Origin: Pantoea sp. SOD02
GTDB taxonomy: Bacteria > Pseudomonadota > Gammaproteobacteria > Enterobacterales > Enterobacteriaceae
NCBI RefSeq assembly: GCF_024707505.1
Contig: NZ_CP102604.1
Coordinates: 1,674,001-1,738,000, forward strand
Direction: 5' to 3'
Length of the DNA: 64,000 nucleotides
In this document: positions 23,045-30,537 of the stretch, in pieces
How the letters are laid out: each line of letters starts with the position of its first letter
Numbering within the stretch: the first letter of the stretch is position 1
Made by a program: the position numbers and the translations under genes
The notes under the pieces: model-generated
Seen by the model: only the letters and a program-made list of their open reading frames with translations
Databases searched by the model: none
What the model was told of the DNA's origin: nothing

Positions 23045-23116
23045 CAACATGTCATTAGATAAAGCCACTGGCTTACGAACATTAAAGAAACGGGAGCCAG
23101 TGGCTCCCGTTTTTTA
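23045..23116. repeat. Diverged copy of the icd 3' end and its terminator (candidate integration-site remnant)
   Basis: Ordered blocks match the end of icd (20177-20237): CAACATGTCATT versus CAACATGTAATT (11/12) around the icd stop codon, then GCCACT, then the terminator stem with one central base changed. Spacer lengths differ by a few bases. The two copies flank the AT-rich gtr operon. Chance similarity between terminators is the alternative for the last block. Confidence 0.45.
23091..23116. terminator. Bidirectional terminator, near-copy of the icd terminator
   Basis: The stem CGGGAGCCA-G-TGGCTCCCG (23091-23109) is followed by six T residues on the plus strand and by TTTCTTT on the minus strand. 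It ends the mechanosensitive-channel gene on the minus strand. It differs from the icd terminator only at the centre. Confidence 0.85.
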
Positions 23117-23121
23117 TTGCG

Positions 23122-24378
23122 TCAATCGACTGGCTGCTCATTGGACTTTGCCATCTGAGCTCGCTCCTGCGACAGCCGCCAGAAATCACTACCGCCCGGC
23201 TGCTGATACATCCGCAGCGAGAAGTGGCCGACAATCGCGTAGATATACTCAAAAATGGCCGATTGAGAATCCTCGTAATCCACCCAAAGTACCGACGAAG
23301 TAAAGCAATAAACCTCCACCGGCAAGCCCTCGGGTGAAGGCTTCATGGCGCGTACCACGATATACATATCTTTCTTGATATCGTCACGCTGCGACAGCCA
23401 CGCCGTCAGGTACTTACGAAACACCGTCAGATTGGTGATGCCGTTTTCGGCAAACCAGCGTTCGCCCACCGCATTGCTGTCGCGGCCATCCATCAGCGCC
23501 GAGAGTTGCTCACTGACACCGCGAATTTGGCTCATCTGCTGCACCATATCGTGATCGAGAAAACGAATCGACATCTGATCAAGATGGAAACTGCGCATAA
23601 TGCGGCGCGCGCCGGAGGAGAACATCGCCTGCCAGTTGGTGTAGGTTTCGGTGAGGAAGTTTTTGGTCGGGATGCGCGACAGCGTATTGTCCCAATTGCG
23701 AATGGTGATGGTATGCAGCGCGATATCGATCACTTCGCCACTAATGCCATTGTCAGGCATCTCAATCCAGTCACCGAGTTGCAACACATCGTTAGAGGAC
23801 ACCTGAATATTGGCCACCAGCGACATCAGCGTATGCTGGAACACCAACATTAACACCGCCGCTACCGCACCCAAACTGGAGATAATAATCACCGGTGATT
23901 TATTCGACATAATCGCCAGAATCATGATCGCCGAAATAATATGCACCAGAATCTTGCCGACCTGGATATAACCCTTGATTGAGTGATTCTTACGTTTGGC
24001 TTTTTTCGAATAGGAGTTATTAACGATCTCCAGCACTTCGGTAAAGAACAGTGATAAATAGACGAAGAACAGAATGCCGCAGATAGTCTTTATCGCAATC
24101 AACAGATGCTCTGGTAAATCTGGCATAAACTGCAGCAGATAATAGACCGTGATCACCGGGATAAAGTTAGAGAGCTTCTCCGACAGCCTGACGTCCTTAT
24201 CCAGCGGCACCTGATTCTTGTGCGTGCTGAAGAACACCTTCCTGACCACCTTCACAATAAAGAATTTACAGATCAGATGGGCGATCATGCCGGCAAACAT
24301 CAGTAACACCAGGCTAAACGCGGCCGACAGCACCGTGTTGCCCTCAATAAAACTTTGTATCTTGCTTAAATAATTCAT
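23122..24378 (-). CDS. Mechanosensitive ion channel, YbdG/MscM-like
   Basis: An MscS-superfamily membrane protein (418 aa from ATG 24378; a GTG at 24387 is an alternative) resembling E. coli YbdG, which relieves hypoosmotic stress. It has about five membrane segments in the first 180 residues. A pore-lining helix with SLGAVAAVLMLVFQHTLMSL follows, then the beta domain (LGDWIEMPDNGISGEVIDI, IRNWDNTLSRIPTKN) and a long C-terminal cytoplasmic part with KKDMYIVVRAMKPSPEGLPV. It is downstream of, and convergent with, the icd/gtr region. Not in the same place as ybdG in E. coli. Confidence 0.88.
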   Translation of the reverse strand: MNYLSKIQSFIEGNTVLSAAFSLVLLMFAGMIAHLICKFFIVKVVRKVFFSTHKNQVPLDKDVRLSEKLSNFIPVITVYYLLQFMPDLPEHLLIAIKTICGILFFVYLSLFFTEVLEIVNNSYSKKAKRKNHSIKGYIQVGKILVHIISAIMILAIMSNKSPVIIISSLGAVAAVLMLVFQHTLMSLVANIQVSSNDVLQLGDWIEMPDNGISGEVIDIALHTITIRNWDNTLSRIPTKNFLTETYTNWQAMFSSGARRIMRSFHLDQMSIRFLDHDMVQQMSQIRGVSEQLSALMDGRDSNAVGERWFAENGITNLTVFRKYLTAWLSQRDDIKKDMYIVVRAMKPSPEGLPVEVYCFTSSVLWVDYEDSQSAIFEYIYAIVGHFSLRMYQQPGGSDFWRLSQERAQMAKSNEQPVD

Positions 24379-24477
24379 TTCAACCACATGCCGGACAGTG
24401 TTGGCGGGAATTCAAACATAAACGCGACGAAGGCGATATGCGACGCGTGCGCAAAGGCGTTGTTGCGCCGTGACACG

Positions 24478-24873
24478 TTAAGAGTGTGATAACGCTTTAC
24501 GCGCGGCTTCAGCGAGAAAGTGGCTGCGGCTGTTATAGCGCGCATCATTCCCCACGGCCTGATCTATCTTCTCAATCAACAAGTTCGGCATAGTGATGTT
24601 GATGCGCTCAGATTTACCTAGATAGCGCGTAATATCGATCTCAACATAAATCCAAATTCCTGTCTGGCTAAAATCGGTGATCCAATTCTGCGAAGGTTCG
24701 GGAATGAGCATGCTTTTCTCTGCCATTAATTCAAAATGCGCACTCAGCGCAGACTGGGCATCGTAAAGGGTGTGCTCTGGCGTATCTCCAGCAAAGTAGC
24801 AGCCGGTTACGTCAGGGAAGAAACCGCTGGCAGAGCCATCAACATCAATTTCAACAAAGGCGGGATACAACAT
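24478..24873 (-). CDS. hicB: HicB-family antitoxin
   Basis: HicB neutralises HicA and represses the operon. The ATG at 24871-24873 follows AGGTGA at good spacing and gives 131 aa. The N-terminal partial RNase-H-like fold (YPAFVEIDVDGSASGFFPDV, GCYFAGDTPEHTLYDAQ) is typical HicB. The C-terminus, beginning INITMPNLLIEKIDQAV, looks like a ribbon-helix-helix DNA-binding domain. Located 40 bases downstream of hicA. Confidence 0.93.
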   Translation of the reverse strand: MLYPAFVEIDVDGSASGFFPDVTGCYFAGDTPEHTLYDAQSALSAHFELMAEKSMLIPEPSQNWITDFSQTGIWIYVEIDITRYLGKSERINITMPNLLIEKIDQAVGNDARYNSRSHFLAEAARKALSHS

Positions 24874-24913
24874 AATTTTCACCTGTGGCTGAGTTTAGTA
24901 GGGCGTTATCGCG

Positions 24914-25096
24914 CTATTTAAGTTTGGCGTCCTTCAAAATCTGCATCAGCGTTCCTGTTTTTAGGTCCTTTCGCGGGTGCGGAACGGTGATGAGATAACT
25001 GAAATCAGGATGGGAGAACTGATGATGACTGCCTTTGATTCTTTCAAGACTCCATCCGGTGTTCACCAGCATTTTAATTAGCTCAGAGCTTTTCAT
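24914..25096 (-). CDS. hicA: HicA-family mRNA interferase toxin
   Basis: HicA is a small dsRBD-fold toxin that cleaves mRNA. From the ATG at 25094-25096 (preceded by AGGGA at 5 bases) the protein is 60 aa: MKSSELIKMLVNTGW, then GSHHQFSHP with the catalytic histidine, and VPHPRKDLKTGTL. The catalytic residue is intact, so the toxin is probably active. Toxin-first order is usual for hicAB. Confidence 0.93.
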   Translation of the reverse strand: MKSSELIKMLVNTGWSLERIKGSHHQFSHPDFSYLITVPHPRKDLKTGTLMQILKDAKLK

Positions 25097-25114
25097 CGCC
25101 ATCCCTGTCATCAA

Positions 25115-25142
25115 ATTATACACACGATACACACCTGTGCAA
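25115..25142 (-). promoter_or_regulatory. hicAB promoter with overlapping direct repeat
   Basis: On the minus strand TTGCAC (25142-25137), a 16-base spacer and TATAAT (25120-25115) form a good sigma-70 promoter 18 bases before the hicA ATG. Two TGTGTAT repeats, 9 bases apart, overlap the spacer and -10 and are a plausible HicB operator. Confidence 0.7.
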
Positions 25143-25366
25143 TCGTCCTACCTTGCCTATGGCGTGCTTAACCGCGCTTAAGTTAACCTGATGACGTCAA
25201 AGTTGCGGCAGAGCTAAATTGCAATATGTGCAGCGTATTCCTATCACTTTGCGTTGCTTTACAATTCACTTCATGGAAGTTTGAATCAGTTAACATTTAC
25301 GTGCTGATGGCAGTGTGAATTAAAGACTAAACCGCTATCTTCAGCGTTTACGATTCAGGAGGTGGT

Positions 25367-25564
25367 ATGCAAGGTGTAATCAAGTTCGTCAAAGGCTGGC
25401 TGATTTTTTCCCTGTTGTGGGGCATTTTTATGTGGTTTGTTTCGTGGCAGGCGCAGGGCAAAGAGATCGGCATGGTGATCGTGATGAGCTTGTATGCGGG
25501 ATTAATTTATCAGGCGCTGATGACCATGGTTGCGCGCTATAAAGCACGGCGCGCGCAAGTTTAG
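25367..25564 (+). CDS. Small inner-membrane protein (65 aa), unknown
   Basis: Not recognised. It begins MQGVIKFVKGWLIFSLLWGI and has two predicted membrane helices (about 10-27 and 34-53) with a short polar loop (QAQGKEIG) and a positively charged C-terminus (RYKARRAQV). AGGAGG four bases before the ATG is an excellent ribosome-binding site and makes a real gene likely. The 270 bases between hicA and this gene hold the hicAB promoter; I see nothing else definite there. Confidence 0.72.
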   Translation: MQGVIKFVKGWLIFSLLWGIFMWFVSWQAQGKEIGMVIVMSLYAGLIYQALMTMVARYKARRAQV

Positions 25565-25665
25565 TTATACATAACTGACTACACAGCTTTGCGGAAAGTT
25601 GACGCTGATTTGCACTTATTCGGGCAATCTGAGCCGACAAATCTCAGCTTGCTGGTAAGAAAACG

Positions 25666-25860
25666 ATGGGAAAGAAGGTTATCGTTGCATGGTTTTTTCT
25701 GCTGCTGTCCATGGCGGCTTGCGCCCAGCCCTCAGGCTTAATAACGCTCACCATGCAGCACGATCTTCATTTGAAGATGGAAAACAGCACTGCAGATGTG
25801 GCTGAAACGCCGGATGAGCATATTCAGGAACGCGTTGAGGATGTTGGACATCGCCAATAA
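25666..25860 (+). CDS. Possible small lipoprotein or exported peptide (64 aa)
   Basis: Not recognised. The N-terminus MGKKVIVAWFFLLLSMAACA is a basic and hydrophobic signal sequence with a lipobox-like MAAC, so the mature product would be a short acidic peptide rich in E and D (ENSTADVAETPDEHIQ). The ribosome-binding site is weak (GGTAAGAAAACG). A strong bidirectional terminator follows 3 bases after the stop, which supports transcription. Confidence 0.5.
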   Translation: MGKKVIVAWFFLLLSMAACAQPSGLITLTMQHDLHLKMENSTADVAETPDEHIQERVEDVGHRQ

Positions 25861-25862
25861 AT

Positions 25863-25880
25863 TGGGGCCTTAAGGCCCCA
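25863..25880. terminator. Bidirectional terminator between convergent small genes
   Basis: The perfect 18-base palindrome TGGGGCCTTAAGGCCCCA is followed by TTTA on the plus strand and ATTTATT on the minus strand. It lies between the genes ending at 25860 and 25889. Confidence 0.75.
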
Positions 25881-25888
25881 TTTACAGA

Positions 25889-26137
25889 TTACTTACGTCC
25901 GAGCAGAAAACCGACAATCACACCAATGCTTGCTGCAACTGCCAGGCCGGTCGCGGGATTATCGCGTACCGATTTCACCACACAATCCGCTGCATCCTGA
26001 ACCGCATAGCTAGCCTGAGCCGGATAACGACGCGCCGCACCTTTGGCTTGCTGACGGCGTGAACCGGTGAATTCGCCAAATTTTTCCTGAACGGCACCTG
26101 CCGCTTCATTCAATTTTGCTTCCGCTTTGTCACTCAT
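25889..26137 (-). CDS. CsbD/DUF883-like stress-associated membrane-anchored protein
   Basis: An 82-aa protein with two recognisable parts. The N-terminus (EAKLNEAAGAVQEKFGEFTG) looks like a CsbD-type amphipathic region. The C-terminus (NPATGLAVAASIGVIVGFLLG) is the glycine-rich membrane anchor of ElaB/YqjD/YgaM proteins, which bind ribosomes in stationary phase in E. coli. The function here is not established. GGGAGT precedes the ATG. Confidence 0.8.
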   Translation of the reverse strand: MSDKAEAKLNEAAGAVQEKFGEFTGSRRQQAKGAARRYPAQASYAVQDAADCVVKSVRDNPATGLAVAASIGVIVGFLLGRK

Positions 26138-26285
26138 AATTACTCCCTGATCGTGGTGAATGTCTTGTAAAGCGTAGTCAGAGAAACTGCAGGCAGCAAA
26201 TGACGCAGCGGTAAAGGTTGTAACAGCAGTTTGCAGTAAGCAAAAATTCTGCGCGCAGCAGAAAGGCGGGACGCAATAGTCTGAA

Positions 26286-26885
26286 CTAAGGCTTTCCGCG
26301 ATAAGCCGGATACCAGCTCACAAGGAAGTGACGCAGATGATCAAAACACCATTCGGCATCGTCGGCCTGCTGGCAGTAATAGCGCAAGGTCACTTTTTCA
26401 TAGCGCATGTGGCGCTGCTGCAGCGGTGACCAACCCCAATCCAACACGGCACGCGCATAATTGATCAGCGTGCCGCTCTGCATATTGTGCTGCTTCTCTT
26501 GTCGGCTGAGGTAGATTTCAAACGCCTGATCGAGGCTTTGTGTTTCATCCGTGTTAAAGCCTGCAGTCGTCGGACGAAATGCCACATCGATAAAGCCGCA
26601 CACGCCGTCGTCACGCTGCTGCCAGTCGCAGGCCAGCGTCATAAACAAGCCCTCCTGCAAATTGACCTCTTCCAGTAGGCGCCGCATATTTTCGGAATGT
26701 TTACCGGCGGTGATCTCATCAATACGATCGGTTTCCAGCGTCAGGTCGAATCCACAAGGATTCACCGAGCCATCCGCATTAGTACTGGCCGGGAAGGGGA
26801 AATCGATATAACCGTTGTTATCCAGACTCTTTTCCATCAGGCAGGTCCGCAGCGTGAGATGGTCAGACAATAAACCATCTCGCAC
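26286..26885 (-). CDS. Hypothetical protein (up to 199 aa)
   Basis: Not recognised. A soluble-looking protein with many aromatic and acidic residues (FPFPASTNADG, VCGFIDVAFRP, HLRHFLVSWYPAYRG) and no signal peptide. The coordinates use a GTG at 26885, 13 bases after the stop of the upstream lipoprotein gene, which suggests an operon. An ATG at 26837 (MEKSLDNNGYIDF) is equally possible because neither start has a clear ribosome-binding site. Confidence 0.65.
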   Translation of the reverse strand: MRDGLLSDHLTLRTCLMEKSLDNNGYIDFPFPASTNADGSVNPCGFDLTLETDRIDEITAGKHSENMRRLLEEVNLQEGLFMTLACDWQQRDDGVCGFIDVAFRPTTAGFNTDETQSLDQAFEIYLSRQEKQHNMQSGTLINYARAVLDWGWSPLQQRHMRYEKVTLRYYCQQADDAEWCFDHLRHFLVSWYPAYRGKP

Positions 26886-26898
26886 TGCGACGCACGGC

Positions 26899-27228
26899 TT
26901 ATGGGCACGTCCAGGTGATCATGGTGTTCTGATAGGGATTGATCAGGCGGAACTGTTTATCAGACAGCCGTTGCGCGTAGAAGCCTTCTGCGGTGATGGC
27001 CGAAGGCACGTACTGAAAGCGATCGGTGGAGTGCAGCGTACCGCTTTGCACCTTCACGCCGTCGCGCGAGACGGCGAAGGCGTTCACCAAATCAAAGATG
27101 CGCGCCTGCGTATTGCCCATCGATTGTCCATAAATCGTCGACACTTCGCCCGGACAGTCGACACCTTTCGGTGCGGAACTGCAGCCAGCTAAAACTAAAA
27201 GGGTGAGTACAACCGTGATTCGCCACAT
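26899..27228 (-). CDS. Small lipoprotein, unknown function
   Basis: From the ATG at 27226-27228 the product is 109 aa with a clear lipoprotein signal (MWRITVVLTLLVLAGCSSAP; lipobox LAGC). The mature part (DCPGEVSTIYGQSMGNTQAR, ending NTMITWTCP) contains a pair of cysteines that could form a disulfide. Longer upstream in-frame starts exist but leave the signal peptide buried. Probably co-transcribed with the gene at 26286-26885. Confidence 0.75.
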   Translation of the reverse strand: MWRITVVLTLLVLAGCSSAPKGVDCPGEVSTIYGQSMGNTQARIFDLVNAFAVSRDGVKVQSGTLHSTDRFQYVPSAITAEGFYAQRLSDKQFRLINPYQNTMITWTCP

Positions 27229-27427
27229 GAGCACCTGCTTCATTCCCTGGTTTGCAATGGCACGCCAATGCGTACTGATAAGTGGATCATAGCAGGTCTG
27301 GCGCTGCTTCCCATTTGTCATTTGTATAATCGTTAAGCGGAAGGAATGTTAAGGGGTGACTTTACTAGCAGAGAAACGGTATTCTTGCCAGCGTTGCGCA
27401 CCGGGTAAGCAAAACAAGGGTAAATTA

Positions 27428-27607
27428 ATGAAAGAAGAAGAAGCGAGTTTAATGATTCTTCAGCACGCGATCGACAAATTAGAAGCCGACAAAAAGAAGC
27501 AGGTAATGAACTGCGTAGCGGCCATTCAGGAAGTGATGCAGCGTTTTGAAGCCGAAGAGGCCGGGCTGGCATTGATGTTGGTCGCGGCGCAAGTGGCTGC
27601 TGAGTAG
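27428..27607 (+). CDS. Small hypothetical helical protein (59 aa)
   Basis: Not recognised. MKEEEASLMILQHAIDKLEA is followed by KKKQVMNCVAAIQEVMQRFE, a highly charged amphipathic sequence likely to be one or two long helices and possibly a coiled coil. The ATG at 27428 follows AAGGGTAAATTA. A longer reading from 27356 is in frame but has an atypical cysteine-rich start. No context clue to function. Confidence 0.55.
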   Translation: MKEEEASLMILQHAIDKLEADKKKQVMNCVAAIQEVMQRFEAEEAGLALMLVAAQVAAE

Positions 27608-27736
27608 TTCCTACTCCTGCGAAATCTCGCCACGTTTGATGTACCAGGCTTTGCTGCTGTTAGATAACGTTCATGGAATGCAGTAGTAAAGCCAATCACT
27701 CCACGAAATCATCATTTAACCTCAGCGGAGAACCCA

Positions 27737-28120
27737 ATGAAGGCGATAGTTATGGCCGTTGGCGTGCTGGCTTGTCAGATTGCGCCCGCCTGGAGCGAAA
27801 CCGAATATCAAATTACCTGTCCCGGCCGTCCCACCATGACGGTATCGCGTGCCGAGTATGGTTTGAGTACCTTAATGTGGCCGACGCGCCACTTCCAGAT
27901 TGCTGCTGGTCAGCAGCGCACCAGCCTGAAAGGCGGGGACAAAGTTGCCATCACCCGTTTTCGTAATGGCGATCAGTTAATCGTGAATAAAAATAACGAT
28001 GAAACCTTCTTCGTCTACGCCAACAGCAACAAGCTGTTGCCCTGCAGCCGTACCGATAAGCGCGATGCACAGATTTTGTCGCTGGAACGCTACGACGACA
28101 GTGCCCGCCCAAATTCGTGA
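27737..28120 (+). CDS. Periplasmic protein, unknown function
   Basis: Not recognised. The 127-aa product has a signal peptide (MKAIVMAVGVLACQIAPAWS, cleavage near WSE). The mature domain is about 107 residues and beta-rich (YQITCPGRPTMTVSRAEYG, VAITRFRNGDQLIVNKNND), with two cysteines (TCPG and LPCSR) that could form a disulfide. It is convergent with the downstream hydrolase gene, with the stops one base apart. Confidence 0.7.
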   Translation: MKAIVMAVGVLACQIAPAWSETEYQITCPGRPTMTVSRAEYGLSTLMWPTRHFQIAAGQQRTSLKGGDKVAITRFRNGDQLIVNKNNDETFFVYANSNKLLPCSRTDKRDAQILSLERYDDSARPNS

Positions 28121-28121
28121 G

Positions 28122-28796
28122 TTAATAACCCTGTTTGATCAGTTGCCGTTGGCGCAAATCCAGCGGTGATTGTTCCGCCTCATCGATGGCTGCCAGCCAG
28201 CTCTGCAAATTCACTTTGGCCCACGACAGATGTCCACGCGTGGTGCTCATCAAAACCACATCGGGACGCAATGAGCGATAAAGCTCCAGCGACTGCTGCA
28301 GTTCGGTGGGATTACTGTCTGGCATCAGCACGCTGATCCAGCGATTGTAGTCGCGGGTCAGCGTATCGCCGACAAACAGGTAAGTCTGGCCGAGCGGCGA
28401 GTGATAGAGGTAGCTACTGCTGCCAGGCGTATGTCCGGGCGTCGGCAACAGGTGGAAATCGCCGAAGTGCGTCTCTTGTTGGGTAAAGGTTTCGTCAGGC
28501 TCAATCACTAAACTAACCGGTCCCAGCGAACGACTGTGGCAATAGAGCGCGCTATTAAAGCGCTGTTGAATGGCGATCGCGCCCGGCGCAGCTTCATGCC
28601 AGTGGGTCAAATAGTGGCGAATGACGCCGCCGGCATCGTTGAGGAACTCATGGTCGAGTGGATGCTCCACGCGACCAATCAATAAATTGCCGCGTGGGTG
28701 GCACAGCATAAAGCCATGCATCATTAGATCACTCGCCGTCTCTTCGGCGGGGAATTCTGGCGTGGAGATCCACAAGTCGTCGTACAGTGGCTTCAT
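28122..28796 (-). CDS. Metallo-beta-lactamase-fold hydrolase with altered metal motif
   Basis: A 224-aa MBL-fold protein. The first metal motif, normally HXHXDH, reads THWHEAAPG, so the Asp-His pair is missing. Later elements are normal: TPGHTPGSSSYLY and FVGDTLTRD. It could use one metal or be catalytically altered; the substrate is unknown. The C-terminus is predicted helical (WAKVNLQSWLAAIDEAE). It lies next to ldcA on the same strand, 23 bases downstream. Confidence 0.82.
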   Translation of the reverse strand: MKPLYDDLWISTPEFPAEETASDLMMHGFMLCHPRGNLLIGRVEHPLDHEFLNDAGGVIRHYLTHWHEAAPGAIAIQQRFNSALYCHSRSLGPVSLVIEPDETFTQQETHFGDFHLLPTPGHTPGSSSYLYHSPLGQTYLFVGDTLTRDYNRWISVLMPDSNPTELQQSLELYRSLRPDVVLMSTTRGHLSWAKVNLQSWLAAIDEAEQSPLDLRQRQLIKQGY

Positions 28797-28819
28797 TGTC
28801 GGTCTCCTGCGGCAAAACG

Positions 28820-29743
28820 TTAGCGCAATGTCGGGTGGCCGGTGAAGGCGAACTGTGCTTCTCCATTCTCAATCTGCAACGTGGCGCTGGCACCCAGCGG
28901 CAGCGTCACGGTATCAGCATCGTGTCCAAAAGCCAGATCGCTAATCACCGGAATCTGAAACTCATCACGGATGCGCTGCCACACGGTGGCAAAATCAAAA
29001 CCGTTGTCATACGCCGACAGCGATGTGCTGGTGAAGCTGCCGGTAATAATCGCTTGCTGGCGCGACAAAATGCCACTCTGCTGCAGCTGAATCAGCATGC
29101 GCTCGATGCGGAACGGATGTTCGTTCACATCTTCGATCACCAGAATCCCGCCTTCGATTTGCGGCATCCATGGCGTACCAATCAGCGAGCAAATCATCGC
29201 TAAATTGCCGCCCCACAAGGTGCCTTGCCAGCGGCCATGATCCGGGCTTGTGCTCGGCCAGCTTAGATTGACTGTAGGTGATGTTAGCGTTTGCCAAAAG
29301 TGCGACTCGGTAAAATCAGATAATGTCTCTGCACCAAAGTTACCGGCCAGCATCGGACCGCTAAAGGTAATCAGGCCGATTTGCGCCAGCAACGCCAGCT
29401 GCAGCGCGGTGAAATCGCTGTGACCGCACAGCGCCACCGGTTGATTGAGCAATCGACGTTGCAGACCAACATAATCGATCTTATCCAGCAAGCGTGAAGC
29501 GCCATAGCCGCCACGCACCGCAAGCACGATATCAGGCAGCGCCTCCAGCGTAGCCAGCGCATTGATATCATTCAGCCGCTGCGCATCATCGCCAGCAAAG
29601 CGTTGAAAGCGGCGGGTGATAGCGGAGAGATTCTCAAGATGATGGCCTACGGCCTGTAAACGATGCACCGCGCGCTGGGCGGCGTCCTGATTGTGGCAAT
29701 AACCGGAAGGGGCGATAAGACGTAGCGTGCGGGGAGTAACCAT
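28820..29743 (-). CDS. ldcA: Murein tetrapeptide carboxypeptidase (L,D-carboxypeptidase A)
   Basis: LdcA is the cytoplasmic serine peptidase that trims the terminal D-Ala from recycled murein tetrapeptides. The ATG at 29741-29743 (MVTPRTLRLIAPSGY, 307 aa) has AGGA upstream; in-frame starts further out lengthen the protein beyond the family. Catalytic elements are present: VRGGYGASRLL, the nucleophile serine in CGHSDFTALQ, the glutamate in VIEDVNEHPFR, and the histidine in DLAFGHDADTVTLPLG. It is divergent from emtA, as in E. coli. Confidence 0.95.
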   Translation of the reverse strand: MVTPRTLRLIAPSGYCHNQDAAQRAVHRLQAVGHHLENLSAITRRFQRFAGDDAQRLNDINALATLEALPDIVLAVRGGYGASRLLDKIDYVGLQRRLLNQPVALCGHSDFTALQLALLAQIGLITFSGPMLAGNFGAETLSDFTESHFWQTLTSPTVNLSWPSTSPDHGRWQGTLWGGNLAMICSLIGTPWMPQIEGGILVIEDVNEHPFRIERMLIQLQQSGILSRQQAIITGSFTSTSLSAYDNGFDFATVWQRIRDEFQIPVISDLAFGHDADTVTLPLGASATLQIENGEAQFAFTGHPTLR

Positions 29744-29906
29744 AACTTCCATCCTGCTGTAGAGTGGCCTGCCGATGATGACGAAATGCGTTATCGAAGT
29801 CACGGTAGCATAAGGTTTTTTACCGATTTAGGATAAACGGTAATTTTGCATCGCGCTGCGCCAGGTATGATAGCTTGCGCCAACCCTATTGCGGAACCAA
29901 AAATCA

Positions 29907-30536
29907 GTGAAAATTCGCCTACTTATGCTTTCTGCACTGCTGCTTGCTGGCTGTTCAAGCGAGCCGGAAAAACCGGCACTGCCCGAGAAGAATACGCCGT
30001 TGACCCAGGCACCGCCGTCGAAAGTGAATGATGCATGGTCAATGTTTACCGAAGATGCCGCCAGTCATTATGGCGTTGATGAGAAGTTAATCAGCGCCAT
30101 TATTAGTGTCGAATCCGGAGGCAATCCCACTGTGGTGAGCCGTTCCAATGCTGTCGGTCTGATGCAAATTAAGGCCTCAACTGCAGGCCGCGAAGTTTAT
30201 CGCACTCAGGGCCGTCATGGTCAGCCATCCTCTTCCGAGCTGCGCGATCCGGCGAAGAACATTGATATCGGCGCCGCCTACCTGAAAATTTTGCAGGACT
30301 CTGCATTAGCCGGGATTCGTGATCCGCTGACGCTGCGTTACGCCACCATTGTCTCCTATGCCAACGGCGCGGGCGCCTTGCTGCGCACCTTCTCGCGTGA
30401 CCGCGACCGTGCTATTGCGATGATCAACTCCATGACGCCGGACGAGTTCTACCAGTACGTACAGAACAAACATCCGGCGGCGCAGGCCCCGCGTTATCTG
30501 TGGAAAGTCACCACCGCCTACCGCACCATCGGTTGA
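29907..30536 (+). CDS. emtA: Endo-type membrane-bound lytic murein transglycosylase EmtA (MltE)
   Basis: EmtA is an outer-membrane lipoprotein that cleaves glycan strands within the sacculus. From the GTG at 29907 the product is 209 aa: lipoprotein signal MKIRLLMLSALLLAGC (lipobox LAGC), then an SLT domain with the catalytic glutamate in IISVESGGNP, followed by AVGLMQIKAST and SYANGAGALLRTF. A TTG at 29889 is in frame but would place charged residues ahead of the signal. The mature N-terminal linker (PEKPALPEKNTPLTQAPP) is longer than in E. coli. Confidence 0.93.
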   Translation: MKIRLLMLSALLLAGCSSEPEKPALPEKNTPLTQAPPSKVNDAWSMFTEDAASHYGVDEKLISAIISVESGGNPTVVSRSNAVGLMQIKASTAGREVYRTQGRHGQPSSSELRDPAKNIDIGAAYLKILQDSALAGIRDPLTLRYATIVSYANGAGALLRTFSRDRDRAIAMINSMTPDEFYQYVQNKHPAAQAPRYLWKVTTAYRTIG

Positions 30537-30537
30537 A

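Noticed and set aside
20271..23116. Intact prophage at icd
   Set aside because: No integrase, repressor or structural genes are present; only the gtr genes and a possible diverged att copy remain, reported as a hypothesis.
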